This document shows, in pieces, positions 1-5,369 of a DNA stretch of 6,152 nucleotides. Under the pieces are notes generated by a model, which saw only the letters and a program-made list of their open reading frames with translations, was not told the DNA's origin and made no database searches. The position numbers were made by a program, and so were the translations under genes. The stretch's first letter is position 1. Each line of letters starts with the position of its first letter. Location: assembly GCA_011051815.1 (NCBI GenBank), contig DRKK01000134.1:1-6152 (forward strand). The letters run 5' to 3'. Origin of the DNA: Sphingomonadales bacterium. Lineage in GTDB: Bacteria > Pseudomonadota > Alphaproteobacteria > Sphingomonadales > Emcibacteraceae.

Positions 1-564
1 AATATGGTTTGTATTCTTGCCATCAATGATCGTGCCGTTATGACAGGACTGGCAATTTCCATTTACATCATCATGGCTAAAGGTTGCCGGCAGCCATCCG
101 CTGGTGATATGACATTCATCACAGGTATTGATGGACGGAATATGGTTGGTGCTTTTACCGTCCGCGACCGACCCGTTATGACAACTGAAACAGGTGCCAA
201 TAACCTCATTATGGTCCACGCGCGGAATATTTTGCCAGCTGTTGACCGTATGGCAAGATTCACACAGCAAACTGGTCAGGATATGAGAAGTGTTTTTCCC
301 GGGTGCAATGGTGCCATTATGACAACTGGCACAATTCGCATCTGTGTTGCTATGATCAAAAACGGCATTGGTAAAATTCAAGGTTATATGACAGTCTTCA
401 CAGTTATTACCACTTTGCACGTGGGTCGGGTTTTTACCCGGTGCCAACTGTCCATCGTGGCAGCTCTCACACGACCCAAGGGCCGACCCGTGATCCATAC
501 GGCGCAGGCTTTCCCAACTGAATGTAGTATGGCAATCCTCACATTCATTACGGGTGCGGATATG
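1..564 (-). repeat. Single-haem repeat array, 23-24 residues per unit
   Basis: Within the terminal cytochrome (residues 93-280) a unit H-x6-CxxCH recurs every 23-24 residues, eight times in full plus the start of a ninth. Alternate units differ. One kind reads CxSCH followed by N/D-G and G-K, then a His (for example CHNGTIAPGK). The other reads CxxCH followed by an aromatic stretch and then DH or SH. The larger period is therefore about 46-47 residues with two haems. The tract was still running at the window edge, so the total count is unknown. Confidence 0.85.
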
Positions 565-840
565 ACTTATGGGCCGTTCAGAGGCCCCAATGCCCCCCGC
601 CCGGTCATGGCAACTGATACAGTCTTTAGGCGTCCCTTTAAACACACCATTCACATGGCAGCTTTCACATTCAAGGGTCTTATGCTGGCCTTCCAGAGGA
701 AAACCCGTTGAAAAATGGTCAAATTCCGTCTGGGCAACGGCATCAGACTGCCCGGCAAACAACATCCCCATACCAACAATCATCGAGAGCAGGACCATAT
801 AAAATTTCATCATATGCAATAGATTTCTTCCCTTAATCAT
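1..840 (-). CDS. Periplasmic multihaem cytochrome c, at least 10 haems (3' end outside window)
   Basis: The frame is open for 280 codons from an ATG at 840 and runs off the left edge, so the C-terminus is missing. Residues 1-36 form a signal peptide that probably ends SDAVA before Q37. Ten CxxCH haem sites start at Cys 58, 74, 100, 124, 147, 170, 193, 217, 240 and 263. The first three form a module of the type repeated in the upstream 21-haem protein (FDH at 40-42, GQH at 51-53, then CESCH). From the third haem on, every site is preceded by a His exactly seven residues before its first Cys (H93, H117, H140, H163, H186, H210, H233, H256), and H279 predicts another haem beyond the edge. Each haem can therefore have a distal His, as in low-potential cytochromes of the c3/c7 kind. 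The start at 840 overlaps the previous stop (ATGA) and has AAGGA seven bases upstream; Met10 at 813 is a weaker alternative. The likely role is periplasmic or surface electron transfer; the partner is unknown. Confidence 0.9.
   Translation of the reverse strand, partial: MIKGRNLLHMMKFYMVLLSMIVGMGMLFAGQSDAVAQTEFDHFSTGFPLEGQHKTLECESCHVNGVFKGTPKDCISCHDRAGGIGASERPISHIRTRNECEDCHTTFSWESLRRMDHGSALGSCESCHDGQLAPGKNPTHVQSGNNCEDCHITLNFTNAVFDHSNTDANCASCHNGTIAPGKNTSHILTSLLCESCHTVNSWQNIPRVDHNEVIGTCFSCHNGSVADGKSTNHIPSINTCDECHITSGWLPATFSHDDVNGNCQSCHNGTIIDGKNTNHI
490..723 (-). repeat. Triheme module at the N-terminus of the terminal cytochrome
   Basis: Residues 40-117 hold one copy of the triheme module that is repeated six times in the upstream gene. 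The order is the same: FDH, then FPLEGQH, CxxCH five residues after that His, a second CxxCH (DCISCH), a His, and a third CxxCH followed by TT and a Trp, then a DH. The second-to-third haem spacing is longer here (26 residues rather than 18). Confidence 0.75.
837..840 (-). promoter_or_regulatory. ATGA stop-start overlap (translational coupling)
   Basis: The TGA stop of the 21-haem gene (839-837) shares bases with the ATG of the next cytochrome gene (840-838). Such four-base overlaps commonly let a terminating ribosome restart, and would tie production of the two cytochromes together. Confidence 0.8.
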
Positions 841-2408
841 CTGCCTATCCTTATTGTCTTGAATTTTTCCGTGGTATGGCAACGTTTGCACATTGTCCCG
901 AACCTTCCCTTATGAATGTCATCCGCTCTGTGGCAATCCACACAGTCCTGTGACAATTTTATTTTTCCTGTTGTCGGCACCGCGTGACAGGCCACACAGG
1001 CCAGCCCCGTATGAGAACCGTCCAGATCAAATTTGGTCTGCTGATTATGATCAAACTGCCAAAAGTCCCAACCGTTGGGATTGTGACAAGCCGCACAGTC
1101 AATGCCCAATGATTTTTTATGGCTATCGTCCGCCTCATGACAGGCGACACAGTCCGTCTTGGCATCCTTAAATTGCTGATTGGTATGACATTCATCACAC
1201 GCCGTGATGGCATGCAGCCCAACCAATGGAAAGGCCGTCAAATCATGGTCAAAGTCTATCTTCTCCGACCATGTTGTTTCACCATGGCAATTCTCGCAGA
1301 CGAGTCCCATCTGTCCCTTGTGAACATCATCAGCTTTATGACAATCAACGCAGTCCCGTGGTTTTGCCCCTACTTTTGCCTCACCCCGGTGACAGGCGAA
1401 ACAGTCCACATCCTTATGCGCGCCGGTCAGAATATATTTTGTGTCCTTGTCATGGGAGAAGCTGGTTTTACCCCAATCCGTCTCGCCGTGACATTCCTGA
1501 CATTTCACCCCGTTCCGGCCCTTGTGAATATCCACATCCACATGACAGTCATTGCATTTGGTCAGCACCTTTTTCTTGGGCGTGGTTGAGACATGGCAGG
1601 CCTCGCAATCAATGGTGTCATGCTTGCCTTTCAGGGTAAAATCTGTATTTTTCCCATGATCAAACGTCGTTTTCTTCCAGTCTTTCTCCGTATGGCAGCT
1701 TTTACAATCCTGCCCAAACCGGCCCTCATGTTCATCATTGCCCCCATGGCAGGCAACACATTCTGTGCGGGTTTGCTTGTAACGGGTATCCGGGTGGCAA
1801 CTGTTACAGGCCACTTTCTCATGACTGCCTTTCAAGGGGAATTTGGTTTTGCTGTGATCAAATTTTACCTTTGGCCAAAGATTAGTCGTATGGCAGGATG
1901 CGCAGTCCTTGCCCATTTCCCCCTGATGTTGATCATCTTTCTCATGGCAGGAAAAACAGTCTGTTTTGGCTTCATGGAGCTTCTTGTTTGCCACATGGCA
2001 TTGGTCGCAAGTGGTCTCAAGATGTTTGCCGGTCAGGGGGAAATCCGTTATTTTATGGTCAAATGTTTCCCGGATAAGGCCGACAATATCCGCATTCCGC
2101 CCCTCATGGTCCGTATGGCAACTTTTGCATTCAACAGGAGAAACCTGTGGATTCAAGCCATGGAAGCCTTGCTTCTTCTTAAGGTCAATGTCAACATTCT
2201 CATGGCATTTAAGGCAGAGCGTTTTTTGACCGGTCTTATTCAGTGGCGAATGACATTCGGAACAGTTTTTTTCATATTTTGCATGGGCCTTGCTCAAGGG
2301 CCCAGGCATGACGAGGCTTTCAAGTTCATTAAATTGATAGGCAATGGCCGTCCCCGGAATCAGGAACAGCCCACATAGAATACCAATGATGTACTTGCGT
2401 AACCTCAC
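837..2408 (-). CDS. Periplasmic 21-haem cytochrome c (c3/c7-like triheme repeats)
   Basis: 523 residues. The signal peptide spans residues 1-23 (basic RLRK, hydrophobic core, GTAIA before Y24). There are 21 CxxCH sites, at Cys 49, 65, 94, 134, 151, 169, 201, 217, 235, 268, 285, 303, 336, 353, 371, 404, 420, 438, 471, 489 and 507. The first three lie in a distinct N-terminal domain (MPGPLSKAH, then GFHG, then CKSCHTDHEGR). The other 18 sit in six repeats of about 67 residues, each with three further His residues, so all 21 haems could be bis-His. There are no other membrane segments and no lipobox. The start is GTG at 2408, with AGGGGA five bases upstream; the ATG overlapping it is out of frame and hits a stop at once. 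I recognise the family as cytochrome c3-like, but know of no assigned function. The likely role is an elongated electron wire in the periplasm, receiving electrons from the b-type membrane protein encoded just upstream. Confidence 0.93.
   Translation of the reverse strand: MRLRKYIIGILCGLFLIPGTAIAYQFNELESLVMPGPLSKAHAKYEKNCSECHSPLNKTGQKTLCLKCHENVDIDLKKKQGFHGLNPQVSPVECKSCHTDHEGRNADIVGLIRETFDHKITDFPLTGKHLETTCDQCHVANKKLHEAKTDCFSCHEKDDQHQGEMGKDCASCHTTNLWPKVKFDHSKTKFPLKGSHEKVACNSCHPDTRYKQTRTECVACHGGNDEHEGRFGQDCKSCHTEKDWKKTTFDHGKNTDFTLKGKHDTIDCEACHVSTTPKKKVLTKCNDCHVDVDIHKGRNGVKCQECHGETDWGKTSFSHDKDTKYILTGAHKDVDCFACHRGEAKVGAKPRDCVDCHKADDVHKGQMGLVCENCHGETTWSEKIDFDHDLTAFPLVGLHAITACDECHTNQQFKDAKTDCVACHEADDSHKKSLGIDCAACHNPNGWDFWQFDHNQQTKFDLDGSHTGLACVACHAVPTTGKIKLSQDCVDCHRADDIHKGRFGTMCKRCHTTEKFKTIRIGR
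848..852 (-). promoter_or_regulatory. Ribosome binding site for the terminal cytochrome gene
   Basis: AAGGA lies inside the last codons of the 21-haem gene, with seven bases between it and the ATG at 840. It supports the 840 start over the in-frame Met codons at 813 and 810, whose nearest purine-rich stretch is about 13-15 bases away. Confidence 0.7.
861..2063 (-). repeat. Six triheme repeats of about 67 residues in the 21-haem cytochrome
   Basis: Residues 116-516 carry six tandem units starting at F116, F183, F249, F317, F386 and F452. The pattern in each is F-x-H (usually FDH), an aromatic or Phe-Leu stretch, G-x-H, CxxCH five residues after that His, a second CxxCH 16-17 residues on, D/E-x-H-K/E-G or similar, a third CxxCH eight residues after that His, then usually a Trp. 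The first haems of successive units are 67, 67, 68, 68 and 67 residues apart. Confidence 0.92.
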
Positions 2409-2413
2409 ATATT

Positions 2414-2419
2414 TCCCCT
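2414..2419 (-). promoter_or_regulatory. Ribosome binding site for the 21-haem cytochrome gene
   Basis: AGGGGA overlaps the TAG stop of the membrane-protein gene and lies five bases before the GTG at 2408. It decides the GTG start, since no in-frame ATG exists between the stop and the signal peptide. Confidence 0.7.
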
Positions 2420-3446
2420 AATACCAATGCACCGCGATAATATGAACAATCGCCGCGATCACCAACATGAAGAACAGCGGTAAATGCAACACATGCCAGA
2501 GCGCGAACATGCGTTCATAAAAATTAAATTCCACAACTTTTCTGAGCCGCTGAAGAAAATGATCTGATTCCTGAATAATCAAATTGTCCCGGGCGCGTAT
2601 TTCTTTTCGGGAACATCCCGCCATTTCTGTATTTTTTTTCAATTCCTTCCGAACTGATTTTTTAATTTTTCGCACCATAAAGCGTGACCGGATCCCCACG
2701 CTTAATATTCTGGCCCAGCTGTGAAGCAGACCCCGGGTCGGGCTCAACACGTGATCCACAAAACCAAAAAGATCCGCCTTAACCTCCGGGCTTAAATGCA
2801 AAAGAGCCGACATTTCCTGCTGATTGCTGTCCAATTTGGCTTTCAATTGGGACAGGCCGATTTTCTTGCCATATAACCCATGATGAATTTTGGTATATAT
2901 ATAGCGGCCAACAACCCCGCTGGCCGACACGATCAACATGGAAAAAAGCGCCACATTGCTGTTGGTGGACCCCAAACTGAAATTGGCATGATACAGGATG
3001 AGCAAAGGGCCCATAACACCAAAAACCATATGAATCCCAAACCAGGCCCGCACATCACCAATGAACCGCAACAGGCGAAACCGTTTGCGCAGTGGATAGA
3101 GCAACAGGGCGAGCATCATGCTGCCCCCGATAATGCCCAGCGCATATCCCACACCCTCTTCTGCGGTAAAATACTCAAACTCCCGCAGGCGAAAACCGAC
3201 AAAAATTGCAACCAGAGTCACCAGCCCGAATATTTGCGGCACCATACGCCAGACGAACCCGGTCATTCTCGCAAAGAGGCCCGGTTTAACCATTTTTCCG
3301 AAAGAGGCAGACCCACTTTCCTCCTGTGCTTGTTCGATCAATATTTTCTCCGTGATCAGGGCATCCTTGGCCGCCCGCTGCTCTCGTTTATTTCTTTTCA
3401 ACATCTCATAATCCAGAGAAGATGTTTTAATGGGGTTTCGTGTCAT
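2418..3446 (-). CDS. Predicted dihaem b-type inner-membrane cytochrome (ferric-reductase-like helix layout)
   Basis: 342 residues. A charged N-terminus (1-65) is followed by five likely membrane helices at about 71-87, 99-119, 134-155, 163-184 and 317-340. A basic loop (185-310) separates helices 4 and 5. The basic segments after helix 2 (RKRFRLLR) and in the long loop place both in the cytoplasm, with the N-terminus inside and the C-terminus outside. Helix 3 carries H139 and H153, and helix 5 carries H321 and H335; both pairs are H-x13-H. This is the spacing used to bind two stacked b haems in cytochrome b and ferric reductase/NOX proteins. In this topology one His of each pair lies near each face. 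H318 and H340 are further candidates. There is no flavin or NAD domain, so the electron donor must be separate; the FAD protein two genes upstream is the obvious choice. The start has a full AGGAGGT site. Haem binding is inferred, and the family is not one I can name. Confidence 0.85.
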   Translation of the reverse strand: MTRNPIKTSSLDYEMLKRNKREQRAAKDALITEKILIEQAQEESGSASFGKMVKPGLFARMTGFVWRMVPQIFGLVTLVAIFVGFRLREFEYFTAEEGVGYALGIIGGSMMLALLLYPLRKRFRLLRFIGDVRAWFGIHMVFGVMGPLLILYHANFSLGSTNSNVALFSMLIVSASGVVGRYIYTKIHHGLYGKKIGLSQLKAKLDSNQQEMSALLHLSPEVKADLFGFVDHVLSPTRGLLHSWARILSVGIRSRFMVRKIKKSVRKELKKNTEMAGCSRKEIRARDNLIIQESDHFLQRLRKVVEFNFYERMFALWHVLHLPLFFMLVIAAIVHIIAVHWY

Positions 3447-3451
3447 TTTTT

Positions 3452-3458
3452 ACCTCCT
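3452..3458 (-). promoter_or_regulatory. Strong Shine-Dalgarno site for the b-type membrane protein gene
   Basis: AGGAGGT lies directly after the TAG stop of the ankyrin gene and five A residues before the ATG at 3446. It is the strongest ribosome site in the window and should give this gene efficient independent initiation. Confidence 0.9.
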
Positions 3459-5366
3459 CTAAAAAATATCCTTGATCCATGATCGGGACGCTTCATATTC
3501 ATCCAACAGGGCCAATAGCTTACCATGCTGGCCCTTGACAACAGATTGCGCCCGTTCCCGTTTGTTATTCCGGCTCCTTGGATTGGCCCCCTGTTTCAAC
3601 AGGATTTCAGACACCTCATAATGCCCGGCCCGCGCCGCCATAATAAGGGCCGTATCCCCGATGTTGTTTTTCAGGTCAAGATTGTCATTGTTGGCCAGAT
3701 AAGAAACCACAGAGGCATGCCCGCGCCCTGCTGCCAGCATCAGCGCCGTGTTCCCTTCCTGTGTTTTCCAATCAATCTCCGATCCTTCATCAATCAGATA
3801 TTTGACGCATTCTACATGTCCACCCTGTGCCGCATGAATCAGAGCCGTCCGGCCCATATTATCCGCTCTTTTCAAATCTGCGTTATGCGCAAGCAGGCTT
3901 TTTACCCCCTCGTGATTGCCGTTGCGCGCCGCCAGCATCAGGGCCGTTTCGCCGATTTTATTGACCGCATTTACGTCTACACCATTCCGGATCAAAAGGG
4001 TAACCAGACCGTCATCGGCTTTAGCCGCCATCATAATCAGCGGCGAAAGCTCCTTATCGCCGGCAAAACTGACCCCGGCCTTTAGCAACAGGTCCGCCAC
4101 CTCCATTTTGCCTTTGAGCAGACTATAACTAAGGGCCGATTTCAACACCCTCTGACACCCTTTATTCTCCGTGATGGCCGGAAGCAGACGCCGCACCAGC
4201 TTGTCCTGATCCTGCTTGATGGCCACAAAGAGGGGGTGGGTTTCCATATTCTCCCCACATTTAAGACTGGCCCCCGCATCAAGCAGCATATAGATAATAT
4301 CAAGATGGCCGCCCTGCGCCGCAAGAGCCAGCGCCGTCATGCCTGTGCTGTCGCGCGTTTCAAGATTGGGTTTTTTCGTCAGGGCCGCCCGAACGCTGGC
4401 CTTATCCCCGCGCCACGCGCCATACATGACCGGTGTCCAGCCGCGTTTCTGATTGGTTCCCGCCTGATAGTATAACCGTTTCAGGCTGTGTTCCTTCACC
4501 TGACTTTCCAAAATCTTTGCCAGCTTGCGGCCACCGGACTTTTTAATCAAACGAACAAGTTTCTCATTTTTATAGCCTTGGGCAATTTCATAGGCCGTCC
4601 GCCCCTTGGCATTAACCGTAAAAATATCCGCCCGTTTACTGAGCAAATATTGCACCATAGGCAAATCATTACGGTACGTAGCCAGAATAAGCGGCGTGCA
4701 TTTCTTTTTATTCAGGCTGTTAATCCGCGCCCCGCCCTCTATCAATGCCCGAACCACATTCAAATTGTCCCTGCTGGCGGCAATAAGCAACGCCGTGTCA
4801 CCATCCACATTCCGCAGGTCCGGTTTTGCCCCCTTTTTAAGCAAGGCCCGTATAACTTTGTCATGCCCCTGCTGGCTGGCTTCCATAAGAGCGGATATGC
4901 CGGATTTATCCTGATAATTTACCTTGGCCCCGCTTTTAAGCAAGCGGCGTACCAGTGTCAGCTCACCCTTACGGGCCGCCTTCAACAGTTGCCAGTCGCT
5001 ATTGGTCGGAGCAGCCGCATTCTTTTGGCTGTTCTTTTTATAGGAAGCCAGTTTCTTTACGGCCTTGGCATGGCCCTGTTTGGCGGCTTTGGCATACCAT
5101 TTTTGGGCCAGATCATTTGACTTGGCCGTACCCTGCCCGGAGCGATACATCCCAGCCAGGCGATATTGGGCCTCGGCATTTCCCTTGCCTGCCTCTGCTT
5201 TAAAAAGCACGAATGCCTGCTTAAAATCACGATTACGCGCGGCAAAGAACGCCTCCTCCATAGAGGCCTGCGCGGGCAGTAAAGATAAGCTCGTCACAGA
5301 TAAGACGACGGCAACGGCACATGCCATTACCCGTTTTCCCACATATGATAAGACAAAATTATTCAT
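3459..5366 (-). CDS. Secreted (periplasmic) Sel1 and ankyrin repeat protein
   Basis: 635 residues. A signal peptide at 1-34 (KR at 11-12, hydrophobic core 14-30, LLPAQA before S35) predicts export to the periplasm. Residues 35-62 look like half a helical repeat and 63-99 form one good Sel1 repeat (AQYRLAGMY, GQG, WYAKAAKQGH). A short Lys/Ala-rich linker follows. From about 123 to 625 there are 14-15 ankyrin repeats, marked by recurring G-x-TAL-x-x-AA and V-x-x-LL-x-x-GA motifs. Those at 155-253 and 439-600 are the most regular; 283-307 and 374-438 are degenerate. No CxxCH is present, so it is not a haem protein, and no enzyme motif is seen. Both repeat types bind other proteins. Its place between the flavoprotein and membrane cytochrome genes suggests a scaffold, assembly or protection role, which is inference. 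The ATG follows the previous TGA directly with only a weak GGA upstream, so translation is probably coupled. Confidence 0.93.
   Translation of the reverse strand: MNNFVLSYVGKRVMACAVAVVLSVTSLSLLPAQASMEEAFFAARNRDFKQAFVLFKAEAGKGNAEAQYRLAGMYRSGQGTAKSNDLAQKWYAKAAKQGHAKAVKKLASYKKNSQKNAAAPTNSDWQLLKAARKGELTLVRRLLKSGAKVNYQDKSGISALMEASQQGHDKVIRALLKKGAKPDLRNVDGDTALLIAASRDNLNVVRALIEGGARINSLNKKKCTPLILATYRNDLPMVQYLLSKRADIFTVNAKGRTAYEIAQGYKNEKLVRLIKKSGGRKLAKILESQVKEHSLKRLYYQAGTNQKRGWTPVMYGAWRGDKASVRAALTKKPNLETRDSTGMTALALAAQGGHLDIIYMLLDAGASLKCGENMETHPLFVAIKQDQDKLVRRLLPAITENKGCQRVLKSALSYSLLKGKMEVADLLLKAGVSFAGDKELSPLIMMAAKADDGLVTLLIRNGVDVNAVNKIGETALMLAARNGNHEGVKSLLAHNADLKRADNMGRTALIHAAQGGHVECVKYLIDEGSEIDWKTQEGNTALMLAAGRGHASVVSYLANNDNLDLKNNIGDTALIMAARAGHYEVSEILLKQGANPRSRNNKRERAQSVVKGQHGKLLALLDEYEASRSWIKDIF
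3492..5000 (-). repeat. Ankyrin repeat tract (about 14-15 units of 33 residues)
   Basis: Residues 123-625 show the 33-residue ankyrin pattern, with the turn motif G-x-T-A-L or a close variant starting near residues 156, 189, 222, 255, 309, 342, 375, 439, 472, 505, 538 and 570. A non-repeat break at about 283-307 splits the tract into a five-unit block and a nine- to ten-unit block. Confidence 0.88.
5070..5180 (-). repeat. Sel1 repeat in the ankyrin protein
   Basis: Residues 63-99 match the Sel1 (TPR-like) consensus: A-x-x-x-L-x-x-M-Y, a G-x-G turn, a D, then KWYAKAAKQGH. Only one full copy is convincing; residues 35-62 may be a degenerate preceding unit. Confidence 0.8.
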
Positions 5367-5369
5367 TCA
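5364..5369 (-). promoter_or_regulatory. TGA-ATG abutted stop and start (translational coupling)
   Basis: The TGA of the flavoprotein gene (5369-5367) is followed without a gap by the ATG of the ankyrin gene (5366-5364), in the same frame. The nearest ribosome site is a weak GGA about nine bases upstream, so start of the ankyrin gene probably depends on ribosomes ending at the flavoprotein gene. Confidence 0.7.

Noticed and set aside
1..2100. Periodic short repeats on the plus strand (such as recurring TGACA and ATGGCA) that could suggest a CRISPR or DNA repeat array
   Set aside because: The repeats are degenerate, keep codon phase and match the reverse complement of CxxCH codons, so they come from protein repeats, not from identical direct repeats with unique spacers.
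4..2378. Long open frames on the plus strand opposite the cytochrome genes (for example 4-711 and 1593-2378)
   Set aside because: They lie exactly opposite repeat-rich cytochrome frames; recurring Cys and His codons keep the opposite strand free of stops. Their translations show no family features, and the minus-strand frames carry all the CxxCH motifs and signal peptides.
2370..2385. Cys12 in the signal peptide of the 21-haem protein as a lipidation site
   Set aside because: The preceding residues are GIL, with Leu at -1, which does not fit a lipobox; the AIA cleavage site is more plausible.
2631..2641. T-rich run that could be a terminator tail
   Set aside because: It lies within the membrane-protein gene and encodes Lys/Asn codons in its basic loop; I saw no stable hairpin beside it.
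2891..2902. TATATATA run resembling a promoter -10 region
   Set aside because: It encodes the Tyr-Ile-Tyr-Thr segment of helix 4, and no gene starts downstream on either strand.
5310..5330. VMAC at residues 13-16 of the ankyrin protein as a lipoprotein box
   Set aside because: Met at -2 is atypical and the hydrophobic core lies after, not before, the Cys. A standard signal peptide ending PAQA fits better.
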